NCBI GenBank assembly: GCA_905250025.1
Contig: CAJNOJ010000093.1
Span: forward strand, 248,001 to 312,000
From: Adineta ricciae
Taxonomy: Eukaryota; Rotifera; Eurotatoria; Adinetida; Adinetidae
Direction of reading: 5' to 3'
Length of the DNA stretch: 64,000 nt
Shown: piece by piece, positions 1 through 11,700 of the stretch
How the letters are laid out: every line of letters starts with the position of its first letter
How positions within the stretch are numbered: position 1 is the first letter of the stretch
The notes under the pieces: model-generated
Seen by the model: only the letters and a program-made list of their open reading frames with translations
Told to the model about the DNA's origin: nothing
Databases searched by the model: none
Translations under genes and position numbers: made by a program

Positions 1-1403
1 AAACTTTCAGTTGACTGGTTGATTTTATATTCACATGTGTTAGACAGATTTACTCGATGATAGCTACTTTATTGATAAGCTACATCTGCGATGAAAGCAA
101 TGTTGTCTTTTTTCTTCGATAATGACGTGGAAGACGTATATTGATAGTTGCATTTACTTTTAATAGCTTGATCGTGAGAATAAACAAAAACAAAACTCGA
201 TTGATCGATACGATTCCACTGGTTTATGTCGTTTTTTTCAAGACCTGACAAAAATTGATCTTCGCTGTTTAATATCGATGACGAGATGTAAATCATGGTG
301 TTTCTTTTCATTAAAAATAGTCCAGCATCATTGTCGAGTGAATTAATCTGATCGAATAGAAGAATTCTAAGTCAGCTGCTAATATTCCGTTGGCTGTTTG
401 TCTTTTGTAGTTATTAGTAAAACTGGCTGATGATCGAGATGGATACATCGATAGGCAAAGCAAGGAAAGACTGATTCTCATAACTCGTCGCTTCTTCGTT
501 TCTTATTGAATATGTTCGTAGTTTGTTTTCATTGAAATTATTATTCGATGCCACGCACAATCTTTTTCTTATTGAACAAATCGAAATCGAAGGATTCACA
601 TGTATTTTTGTCTATTCTTTCTTCTTATTGACTGATTTAGTTATATTCCCTTTGCCGTTCGTTTTCTTCCTATCGCGGCTCCATGTTGGATACTCGAGTT
701 TTACTCATGTCTGACACAATGATTTCTGTCATTTTTCTTTTATGAATAGAAAATCGTGAAAGGCTGAAAACAAAGAAAAAACTCGTCAGAGAATAGAATC
801 ACAACGGAACTTTTTGTCAAAATTGATGTTATCAAATCTTGTCGAAGACTAAACATACAACACCCACACCGGAACATTCTTTTTCCCTTTTCTTTTGTTC
901 ATTACAATCTATCCGATACAAGCAGACAAATATAATATAACTTCAATCGAATGATTTGATTTTCGATGATCGCAGAGAACTAACGTCGTTCACATAAAGC
1001 ATGCAGTTCAATATTGCGATTTTTGCTTTATAGGTCAATACGTGCGTGCTAGATATAATTATCCTTGAAGTTTTCCTTCTCTATTTTCTACTATGACAAG
1101 TTTCTTACTTTGTCTGCTATTATTTATGGAATAATATGTCGGAAATGAATGGTCAAATGACTCAAACAGCTTACATGTGACATTTTACTTCACGTTCTAT
1201 GATGAACTCATTAGTAAACTGATCATCTAATATTTCTGTTTTATCTATACATACAAACAAATATTACTAGCAGATGTACGCGGAATGTACACTTTTTTGT
1301 GAGAAGAAAGATTAGGAAAGACAAACAACTAATTATGTGTAGAGATAGTCAGAAAGATTGATGCAGAAGTATTGCTATTCGGTACTTTCTATTTGTGATT
1401 TAG
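1..1403. other. Upstream intron or flank of the GPCR gene, no gene seen
   Basis: No convincing coding exon was found on either strand. The first GPCR exon in this window opens at the TM2 end behind an intron acceptor, so TM1 must lie upstream. No stretch here translates to a TM1-like segment in a usable frame, so this is most likely intron, with the earlier exon left of the window. Short open frames here show no recognisable motif. Confidence 0.5.
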
Positions 1404-2983
1404 GTAATGCCCATTACTCTTTTGAAAGAAGTAACACGTTCATGGATACTTGGTTCGTTTATATGTGATGCTTTTGTGACAATTGATTTACTATGTTGCA
1501 CAGCTTCAATATTGCATCTTGTTGCCATTGCACTCGATCGTTATTGGTCGATTACCAACCGTGAGTACTCTCATAGAATTAGTCAGGCTTAGCGCGGCAG
1601 ACTAAAGATAAAAATAATTGGAATATATTATCTCGAACTTTTAATACTTTTGAGACATGCATGGACTGAATAGCTGTCATTATAAGAATAGATTTTTTTC
1701 GCATGGGCTTTTTGTATATATAAATATATTTCCTCTTCTCCTCAATTGTAGTGGATTATGCAACAAAGCGCACACCTGCTCGAATCTTGATTCTAATATG
1801 CGTTATATGGGTAACATCAATCTTGATCTCCAGTGCTCATCTCTTTCCTATATTTCGTGATGTTAATGGTCGTCCTTCGGATCAATGTCGTTTAATAGGC
1901 AATGTACCATATACTATCATTTCGACTGTTGGAGCGTTCTATATTCCTCTCATTGGGATGTGTATCATCTATTGGAAGATTTTTCAAGCGGCCAAATTTC
2001 GTATACGTCGTCGTGCATTCAACTCTGAACGTTCGACTGCAACAACATCGCTGCGACTACCACCGTCAGGTATTACCTCCGTGCCGGAAACACATCCACA
2101 AACGAATGCTTTACTTACATCAGAAACCGACAATCATGAAGTGCCGCATCCAAATAAAAGCAAATATCAAGCATTTTCTTCTTTCCAACTAAAAAGACTT
2201 TTCAAAAGAAATCTGATCGTTTCCAATCATAATCATCCGCATGATATTGAACCCGAGAACGGTTCAACGATCTCCTCCAATGCAAGTCAACATCATAATG
2301 ATTATCAATTAAAACCATTGAAAAAATCCAAGAATTCTCTAATAAAAAAGCCACGTTCTAGTCGTACTACAACTACTGCAGTTATCTCCTCACCTACAAT
2401 TCAATCAAACACGAACAATCGTTCCAAACAAGACTCAGAAGACGATTCATTACAAATCAATTCTCCTGCTTCGATATCGTCGACTCGTCGTTTAATAACA
2501 CCGTCGTTTAATAATGATTCTCCAATAACAGTAAATACAATTACGAATCCATTAGGAAATGCGAACATGTCTGCGGCAAATTCAGCTCAGATTACCGATA
2601 TGCCTGCTTCCAAAGTTGTCACGACAGCTGTGTTAGTTAGTGCAAATAATACAAATTCTCATGCAAATAATCGAACTGTTGTGACGAAAACATTAAGTCA
2701 TACCTCGCGAAAGAAAATTGATATTAAACGCGAACGTAAAGCGACAAAAGTTCTCGGTATTGTGATGGGTTGTTTTATCCTATGTTGGTTACCATTTTTT
2801 CTCGAAGAAACCATTTGTGGTCTCTTTCATTTAACTATGAATGAGAAAATTATCAGTGTGTTAACTTGGCTCGGTTATCTCAATAGTCTTTTAAATCCTG
2901 TGATTTACACGATATTTTCTCCTGACTTTCGACAAGCATTTAAAAAGATTTTATTCGGAAAATATCGAAAACGAACACGATGA
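1404..2983 (+). CDS. 5-HT1-like aminergic GPCR, 5' truncated (3' two exons)
   Basis: A rhodopsin-family receptor, probably for serotonin, at the plasma membrane. Two exons are seen, about 1404-1560 and 1752-2983, joined by an intron with GTGAGT donor; together they encode about 462 residues. The first exon starts at the end of TM2. It holds the TM3 aspartate (CDAFVTIDLLCC) that binds the amine, and the G-protein motif LDRYWSITN. The second exon carries KRTP after intracellular loop 2, TM5 (YTIISTVGAFYIPL), CWLPFF in TM6 and NPVIYTIF in TM7, then a short basic tail. These strings resemble 5-HT1A-type receptors most closely. Intracellular loop 3 is very long, around 230 residues rich in Ser, Thr and Asn. 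The N-terminus and TM1 lie outside the window. An octopamine or 5-HT7 relative cannot be excluded. Confidence 0.88.
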
Positions 2984-3503
2984 CTTTAACACACTAGTGT
3001 GTATGTGTATTTCTCTCTTTCTTCTTCTCCTCCTCTTTGTTTTGTCGTTTATTTTCGTTTTTCAACTTAGATATCTATCTATTTTAATGACATTTCCATA
3101 TGTATATGTATGTTTTGTTTTTCTTTTGAATAACATACCGGTTAGTAAAAATAAGTTTGTTTATTTCTTACAATCCCAGTGCAGTTTGTGCAGCAAGTCA
3201 TGTCCTTATATTCTTCTTCGTCTTGATTTCTGATTAACATGACATCATGCCATTGAATAGTATTCCCCATCGATATCTTCAAACTACAGGTGATTCTTCT
3301 GAGTAAGAGTTCGTACTTTCTTATTTTAGACGTCTAAGCCCTGCAAGAAAAGAATGCTAATGTAATTTTAGTTCGTATTAGTCACGAATCTAACCGGTTC
3401 TTACTTTGTTCTTCTCACTTGACGCAGAAAATCATGAGCTTATAAAATCATATAAATAATACCGAATCCTCTTGAATGAAAAGAACTCCTATCAGTGGAA
3501 GAA

Positions 3504-3511
3504 TATAAAAG
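3504..3511 (+). promoter_or_regulatory. TATA box of the secreted-peptide gene
   Basis: The string TATAAAAG lies 63 bases before the ATG at 3567. An initiator-like TTCACTT lies about 28 bases downstream of it, near 3530-3536, which is the usual TATA-to-start spacing. The 5' UTR would then be about 35 bases. The sequence is direct; its use as a promoter is inferred. Confidence 0.6.
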
Positions 3512-3566
3512 CAGCGAGTATTCTACTGTTCACTTGACTTATTTTTCTATTTGCTATTGAATAACC

Positions 3567-3851
3567 ATGATGTTCGCAACATCGACTCATATTTTATTTT
3601 CCCTATTAATCTTATCGATAATTGTCGCACCGATTTGGACGTTTTACCTCCAAGAACAACTTGTGACTACATCTGATCAGACGCAACACGAAGATCAACA
3701 AACACATCATGGAATTCGCAGTGTTCTTCTGCCGAAGATTTGTATAACAATGTCGGAAAAGAGCAATGAATTTCACATTTATTCGGACACCAACGCTCGT
3801 CAAAGTCGACATCAGTCGAAAAGAAAATGTTATCCCTTTGATATGCGTTAA
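3567..3851 (+). CDS. Small secreted protein, possible peptide precursor
   Basis: A single exon encodes 94 residues. Residues 1 to about 25 form a signal peptide with a strong hydrophobic core (ILFSLLILSIIVAPIW). The mature part is polar and has two cysteines, one in KICITM and one in the last eight residues. A dibasic site (SKRK) precedes the C-terminal KCYPFDMR, so proprotein cleavage could release a short C-terminal peptide; no C-terminal Gly for amidation is present. The upstream TATA box supports a real, strongly transcribed gene. I do not recognise the family. It could equally be a small secreted structural or immune protein. Confidence 0.55.
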   Translation: MMFATSTHILFSLLILSIIVAPIWTFYLQEQLVTTSDQTQHEDQQTHHGIRSVLLPKICITMSEKSNEFHIYSDTNARQSRHQSKRKCYPFDMR

Positions 3852-3965
3852 CTGAGCTTTCTTAGATCGAGATTGTTTTTCAAATTTGATTCGAGACAAA
3901 AGACAAGTTTTATCAGATTTACAATTTCTTGAATAAATTCAAATTTTGCGCTCTATTTTCTAACT

Positions 3966-5775
3966 ATGTCTGCTGATGCATTGAATGCCACATGTGAGAA
4001 ATTCTTTCAGATTTGGGCTCATAAAGCAGCGAATATCTCCAATGATTTGATTGAATATACCATTCGGCGGATGCAAAGTGATCGTCTGCGATTTTTATTT
4101 CAAACACGCAATGAGTTAACTCAACGAGAAGCAAGTTCACCGATCTGTCAAGTTTCAGTGCATACGGAAGATGAATTAAGAAGAATCAAAGAACATATCC
4201 GACGGTTTTGTTTAACAACAAGAAATGCCTACCGACATTTGCGATCAGATTCACGTATTTATCCGAAAATGTGCATTGAATTAGATCAAGGCATCATTAT
4301 CAAAATCTGCCGATTTATCTTTAAAACGAAAGTGTTAGTTCAAATTTTGTCCAAAGACAAAGATTCGAATGCCGATGAAAACGAACAATCAAAGGGCGAA
4401 CAGATCAAATCTTTTGAATATAATGATCCGTATAGAAATATTACCAAGGCGTTTATCATCCTACAGTCAAATTTTGAGATACTTTTTGGTGATATTTTAG
4501 AAAAAGATTACTTTCAGAATGCCAAGACAGGTATGCGTTCTCGTGACAAAGTCAAAAGGATTTTGCATGTCCTCAATAACACAAGAAAAGGAAGCTGAGC
4601 AGGCATAAATAATCTAAGAAAAGGAAATAATATAGATCTATTATTTAACCGAACACTTCGTCCAATGGAGATAACTAATGAAGATGAATTCAGACTATTT
4701 CGTTTAATCGATAATGAAAGTTTTCTTTTCAAGCGGTTCGATCTCTTCCCGTCATATTGGATACCAGTAAAACTATTCGTTTAATATTCTGTGCGTTATA
4801 CAAACTAACCGAGCCTGAACGACAAGCTGAAGCAGAAGCGCGTCGTCAACATCGACTGTGTATGACAATTCTCGCTGAATTTAGTTACTTTGACTTTTCT
4901 GTCGTTATTTTCCTTAGCACATTGTCGTCATGACAAATCAAAAAAACTGAACAAGATTCCGATAAATAACAACGAACTTGATCAAAGATTAAAAACAATC
5001 AATGATATGCTAATCAAACAACGATCAGAAGCTACAAATGATTCAACTATCACTCCGTCGAAAGCAACACTGAAGCTTCGACCTGCAAAGTAATACCGAT
5101 GATACAACTGAATACCTGATCAAACAGTCCGCTCGCTTGCAGATCACATCTGAACACTCCCAAAACTATCAGTTCGTCTATTAACAAGAATTCAGGTCGA
5201 TTATTCTTGTTTTTTTTTCAGATTCAAAAACAAGTCAAAAACGATCCTCGTCATCAACACCGTAAGAGCACTGCTCACAGCACGGGAAAAATAAATGATT
5301 AATCTTTCAGAATGAGAACAAAAACAAATCTATCAAAAAAGAGTTCTATTAAAGTATTCCACTTGATTTCTATTTATATGCTCATTGATCTTGCCATTGT
5401 CTAGATGAAAAGCCCGAATTCAAATAGCAAATCTCAGGTAACACGCAGTCTGCGCAGGTAAATATGAACTAAATTGACCTATTCTCAACAGCAACGATCG
5501 CCGAATAAAAATGCCAATGCATCAAAAACACCTTCCACCACCGAAAATGATAATAACAATCAAACTCAGCCATTCAGACACACCAAATTCGGTTGGACTA
5601 CTTGGTTACACAATACCACCCTTAATCTCTCCACGACTTCTCTCTTAAATCGAATCAACAGTAACCCCTTAGATGTTCCTTTCGAACTAATATAAACGTT
5701 TATCTCTTAGAACCTGAACTGCCAAAACCTGTTCTAACGACATGGGCTTCACTTGATCGAAAGTCAAAGTCCTGA
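3966..5775 (+). CDS. Unrecognised spliced gene, about 441 residues
   Basis: I do not recognise this protein. A consistent ten-exon model keeps one frame: about 3966-4530, 4603-4766, 4814-4859, 4918-5089, 5143-5171, 5222-5261, 5311-5353, 5405-5437, 5492-5660 and 5711-5775. Introns are about 45-75 bases with GT..AG ends. The first exon (190 residues) is helical and charged. It is followed by a conserved-looking patch (RLIDNESFLFKRFDLFPSYW), a short Arg/Ala/Glu helix, and a long Lys/Ser/Asn-rich tail that is probably disordered. No signal peptide or membrane segment is seen. If the first exon were not spliced, it would stop at 4598 after 210 residues. The small middle exons are the least certain. 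Confidence 0.5.
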
Positions 5776-6428
5776 AAAACACTACTATCTCCTTTGAATG
5801 TCTGTATCAAAGATAAAAAATACATGATTCCCACGTGTTGTTTTTTCTCATGGTGATTGATAAGAATTACGTGTTGAGAATGTCCGAAGCAATGATTAAT
5901 GAATAAAGAACCGACTCAGACCTTCAAGCTGGGTACAAATGTAATCGATCGGCACGAGAATAATAATAACAATGTCACTTTAACTTTCTTTCATCAACTT
6001 GCTCAAAACAAGATTTTCCACTAGATTTCTCATTCATCCGTCAATCTAACATGATTATCAAATCAGTGAACACATTCTCTATTCTTCAAACTAAATACAT
6101 AAATTATATTTCACTGTGACACATTTAAGTACATATTATTTCAAGGTTGTCTCTTTTAATATATGACAGAAATGAATGACACGCTGTGATCTGTCTTCTC
6201 GAGCGAAAGACATCAATTAAGTCTTGATTATTCTCCTGAGATCAATCAAATTGCATCTGTTGTCACGAAAACAGGCACGTTTGTTCTCCTGCCTATCAAC
6301 GACATCATGGCGAAGAGCAAAGCAACTCACGGAGGACGGTTGCCATGTTTACAAAAATAGTTTGTATCGACAAATGTCATCAGAAAACAAACTGTTGCAT
6401 ATTCTAAACGAAGAAATTCCGATAAAAC
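5776..6428. other. Intergenic, nothing recognised
   Basis: AT-rich sequence between the orphan gene and SPAG8. Short open frames near 6224-6496 overlap the SPAG8 start in another frame and look like shadows. It probably holds the SPAG8 promoter and 5' UTR. Confidence 0.5.
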
Positions 6429-7235
6429 ATGAATGTTCGACAAACTCGACGAATACCAAACGCGAACGGACAAGTTTTAATCGAAAACTGGGTTGAGGAA
6501 CGAGCCACAGAACATTTGGATCATCGTATCCAACAGCAAAATAACACACAGCAGCGAAGTTCACCACCAAATGTTAAAAAAACTTCTCATACTGCTATAT
6601 TGACTCCGCAGTATACATCGCCGCTTGATGATCTTACAGTATATCGTGATAGCTACTATAAATTTGGTCCATTCGATCAGAAAGAGCAAGGAGCTCGACG
6701 TAAACTTCTAGAACGTTCCTTAACCAAACAAGTCGCTGCGGAATTCAATGCGCGTCAAAGCGAAAATGAAGAACTGCTTCGATTCCAACGTGTCAACGAT
6801 TCATCAAGTGAATATCAAACACAGTACACCAAACAATTCGAATCGAAACCACCACCAACGACACAGGTAAACTACATCGAGCACTTTCTCTTTTTCTACG
6901 ATCGAAAAACAATAACAACTTACTTTCCTAAGTCTTCTTCATCTTTCTGTTTAGTCTCATGACCTTCTACATGAAATGCCTGTATCATTTTGGACTGAAC
7001 ATCGACATACAACACATGTAAATATTATCTTTGAAAAGTTTTTCTTTTCTTCTTTTCATTGAACGATGCAATTTTCTAGGGTGTCACACAATTAAAAACA
7101 TTGAATAGTCCATTTCATCGTAATGCAAGTTTCAGTACACCTGTTGAATTAACACATGAAGGAGCACGTCCTCACGAAATGGAACAATGGCCGAACTATT
7201 CTCAAAAATCACTTAACGATGCTAAAATTTGCTAA
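6429..7235 (+). CDS. SPAG8: SPAG8-like ciliary microtubule protein
   Basis: Sperm-associated antigen 8 is a microtubule-associated protein of sperm and motile cilia, found inside or on axonemal doublets. Three exons (about 6429-6866, 6955-7017, 7080-7235) encode 218 residues. The N-terminal part has ENWVEERATEHLDHR, matching the NWLEERATNHLD signature of vertebrate SPAG8. The C-terminal part has NSPFHRNASFSTPVEL, matching the TPFRKNCSFSTPV motif. The middle has a FGPFDQKEQGARRKLLER segment seen in the family. It is shorter than the vertebrate protein, which carries a long variable N-terminus. The start at 6429 was chosen because it directly precedes the conserved block and no intron acceptor is needed. 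Both introns are short. Confidence 0.8.
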
Positions 7236-8796
7236 GAAGAAGATCCAATAAATATCATCCTGCATATCGAATCAATATCTTTTCCTCGAATGATTGACAA
7301 AAACATAGACAGCAACAAATGTTAATAAGATACACAAAGAGATTCAACGGTGCATAGCACAGTAGACACAGACGCATAATCAGTTTGATGCGGATGTTTT
7401 AAGGTCAACGACTGTTGTGTTATGCTGATAGAAATCAATTATTGATTGGATTAGTTCAAATGTTGTTTAAAGATATTGCATATAAGATTACTCTCCTTTC
7501 TTTCTTTTCGTCAATAATAACGTTTGATGAGAATAGTTGAAATAATGACAGACTGTTTTAACCTTTTGACAGCAATAGTATATATATGTACACGTCCAGT
7601 CAATAGAAAAGAACATATGCGCGTGCAACAACAGACATCGGACGAGGTTTAACTGATCCATCATGGTAAGTCTAATAAAAGTGTAAGTGAGAAATAAAAG
7701 GGAACGATGAAAGAAATTTCGCAATATGATGTCATATTGACGAGGTCAATAGTTCATTTATTTTGTACATTGTGTACTAAGGTGTTTGACACTATGTGCG
7801 AGACGAAGGTCAATTAATTTTAGCTAGTGAGACAAATTTATTGTTAAAAACGACATAAAGGTGAAAAGGCATTTCACGTTCGCCATGATTTGACGGAGCA
7901 AGAAATGATTATCTATGTACTACCGATAGCAATTCGAATTGAAATGACTTTTTTTCCTGTTATATACTTTTGGTCAAGATCAAGAACGATGTGCGAGACA
8001 TCAAAAAAAAAAGGTAGATGTACATATCCTCTCCCGTTCATTAACATCATCATATGTCTCGCGGCAAGATGTCGGTCGCCAAAAAAAGAAAATGGGGAAG
8101 AAAAGAAAACGAAGAAGAATTTGTCGTTCTGTCTCTTTTACCGAACGATGATAGTTCAAAATTGATTGTTCATTCGTCCTCCTTCACTTAAATTGCGCGA
8201 TGTATCTCCGATTAGAACATAACGAAATGTTTTGATAGTGTGCTATTNNNNNNNNNNNNNNNNNNNNNNNNNNNNNNNNNNNNNNNNNNNNNTTCTTTTA
8301 TAGTCTATTCATGTTTATATACTGTTTGAAAATGCAAACTCGTCTTTCTTTCTTTCTTGTCTGATGATGTATAGACGAACTATTTGCATTCTGACGGGAT
8401 GAATATAAACATCTCATCAATGTTAGTTGAGTGTGTATACACAACTGACCTTCGTCCATCATCATCATGAGTAGCAGCAGCACCACGGTGGTAGTGAATG
8501 TGAATAGAAAAATGATTGTGTTCGCCATTACTGAGAGTGATTTGTATCCATTCTTTTCTTCTCTCTATGGTACACCACCCGCAGAATGACGAGTTTAATT
8601 GTACAAGGAAAAGAGATGCGTGAGGCATGCAGCATATCCGGTATTCGCTTAAAAACACATCTTCGACATTATTGTGAATGACCGACAGTTCTTCGAACAG
8701 AAATTTTCTTAACTATTCCTTCATTGTTCTAGATCACGACGTTGAATGATGACAATTGTTAACATAGTCAACTGAGTCGTCACATACCAGAACAAA
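7236..8796. other. Intergenic, includes an assembly gap
   Basis: About 1.5 kb of AT-rich sequence with pyrimidine-rich runs and no supported exon on either strand. It contains the N run at 8248-8292. The end of the stretch probably holds the promoter of the KASH-protein gene. Confidence 0.5.
8248..8292. other. Assembly gap (N run)
   Basis: Forty-five unknown bases in an intergenic stretch. No gene model is interrupted as far as I can see. Confidence 0.99.
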
Positions 8797-11700
8797 ATGA
8801 ACGACAAGGATCCATTTCAACATCCGTTAGTTTCATTCAAATCGAATAAGTATGTATTCAATTGATTGATTATTGAGAATGTTACTAATACTTTCTAATT
8901 TGAATTTTCTTTCAAAATTTTTTTGCATGCATGCTATACAAGTCCTTCAATTGTATATAAGAGAAGACCGTAACTACGATTGTATATACACCGTTGTAAA
9001 GAGAGAGAAAAAGAAATGACATTGACACCAACCTCATAGCGTGTAATGAAAACAAATGAATATTGCATAAAGAAATAGATTGAAATCGTTCATTTGCCTA
9101 GTTTTTTTCTTCTTCTCCTTCTCATGAATATCATAACGGGTGAAAAAAAAAGTTCATTTCATTTCTCAATCATATTGCAAGAATCGTATCTATAATCTAC
9201 AATATTAACGGTAAGCTCATGTGAAATCGAATCCAAGTTGGATTGAAAATCGAAATAGATTAGTTTGTAATAGCCAAAACGTTATATAAGATGAAAACAT
9301 CGGTCGGAACTTTTCTTTCTTTGAATACAGTCGTCATTTTTTTGTCTTGATCAATGAAGATGAGTTCGAAATCGAAGAGAAAGTTCTTGTTATGCTATCC
9401 TTCTTGACGAAGTTCACAAAGATTCGATCAGATATACATTTCGATTTCGATGTCTTGATTGAATCAGATGAATACACGGCCTTTCAAGCTTATACAATAC
9501 TAAATATGAATGAGACGAAATAGATCTCTATCGTTCGTTTCTTCAATTATTCTACCTTTTCTCGCTGTGTTTCGTTACATTTCGAAAGTTGTCGATATGC
9601 ATGAAGTCAACTTCTGATATGTATGGATGTATTTTCTCTGTTCTCCGATGTAGTAAGTAAACAAATTTTTTCTCGAAGAATGTCAACTGCATACGAAACG
9701 AACATGATTAGAAGAAAATCTTTTGTTCTCGCTCGATCAGTACATTCATCGACATCTGTAGAAGCCGTCGACAGATGATTTTCATTCAAATCACTTCGCT
9801 AAGCTTTCTTCGAGATTCGTTTGTTTTGTATGACAGACAAATAAACTATCAGTAAAGGATTACAATTTCCACTAATCAATGTAAACGTCTGTTGACCTTC
9901 CTTTCAATTGAGATATCGTTCCGATAAAGTAAACCTTTGATTCGATTTGCTATCGCGATGACTTTTGTAGATATCTTTCTAAAATAAACTGAGAGGTATT
10001 TTCTAGCGAAATTCCACCTTGAAGAGAAGTACATGACAAAGGTACGCCTTGAATCGAACACGTTTACGTCCGAATCTGTCCATATATTTATCAGTTATTT
10101 GATCTTTTTCAGTAATTAAAACAAATAGAAAAAAATGATTTTCTTAGTATAATTATCAATATGTTCGAAATTGGTTCGGTTCGATAACAAGATAGTTAAC
10201 CTTGAGAACTAACGAGTATTTCATATTTCTTTTTGACTCAAACGAAAATATTAATTAACAAGTCAGTAGAACAATCAAAATATATTTCCGAAAACTTCTG
10301 ATGTTTTCCATGTCGCTTCATTTCATATTTGCTAAACATTTTCACAACTTGCCTCTTTCTCTCTTGTCGAAGGACAGAATCTTCAAGGCCTTTGCGATGA
10401 TATATGATAATCTCGAATTCATCGAAAGTACCCTCATCGATTTTTTCTTAAAACTTTTCGTTCTCAATCGATATCGTCATCTGTCATTGTCGTTCACGTA
10501 ATGCGTCTTTGCGTTTTCTTCACCTGAGCAAGCTTTTTTTTTGCAACACAAAGGTCATTACCCTATTATCCATCGACATATGACTTGTCGATGATCGAGC
10601 GCGAAAAAAACAGTCGTCTGCAATTTGAATCATATCTGCGCATCATCTCACCTCTTTTGCTCTTACGCTTACCTCATTAACACGTACTCAGTCTGACATG
10701 TACGCTCATGAAAAAATCGATCCTAATCAATACTTTTTTTAGTTCGAAACGTTGTGTAGTAGACGATCGAATATGCGGCAATTAACTTATTTCGCTTAAG
10801 CATGTCAGGGATCGGATTGTTTACATAAATTGCTTTTCTTTTAGACATACACAAGAATTTGGAAATAAAAAACGACAAGAATTTTGGAATGGAACATTAG
10901 TTGACGATTACAACTTTCTCATGTCGGAAGAATTGATCTGTAATTGTAAAGTAAGCATTTGCCGTTTGAATCGTACTTTTGAAATACTCGAATGTGTTTT
11001 TAGGGTTCTCTAACGGAACCATTTACTTCATTAAATGATCTTTCCGTTCATCATGTGTCTTATAATGAGTTTGAAAAACAATATACCGAACTGTTTCATT
11101 GGTGTGAAAAGATCTTCGAGACAATAACGACGGTTTCATCAAACGCGTTAGTACGTTACCTTCGACAGGTATATGAAAATATTTGGTAAATGACTTTTTT
11201 TCTCTCAATGTTCGTCTCGTTTGTAGAAATATTATGAAGAATTGTATGAACAAGGTTTAATGCGTTTACGTGTCTTTGATCAGTATGCTGATAAACTAAC
11301 GGAACGTTTTCCCGACTTAAAATTAAATATTAATGATAAAATGATCCGTATAAATCGTCAATGGAATTCTCTTGAATCCCGTTTTCTCGATTATCTTGAT
11401 GAAGATTTCGATCGCATACTTCAAGGTGATTAATCTTTGTCGAGAGCAAAGAAGAAAAAGATTATTATCTTTTATTCTCTAGATTTACATAGTGAATTAC
11501 TGTTATTTGAGGAATGGCTTAATGAAACTGAAGAACAATTATCAACTTTTACATCGATACGCAGCGATGACCTTTCATTAGAAGATTTTCAGTATAAACT
11601 TCATCAACATACGGTAAGATTTGCTTTCGTAATAGGTCAATGGTTTAACAACAAATAATTGATTTGTCTTTGTCTTTGTCTTTCTAGAAATTACAAGATG

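Noticed and set aside
414..714. Open frames on both strands considered as the missing first GPCR exon.
   Set aside because: Translations lack the Asn of TM1 and any aminergic-receptor pattern, and no donor joins to 1404 in phase.
5172..5221. An apparent 26-base ultra-short intron in the orphan gene.
   Set aside because: A donor at 5172 (GTTCGT) gives a normal 50-base intron with correct phase.
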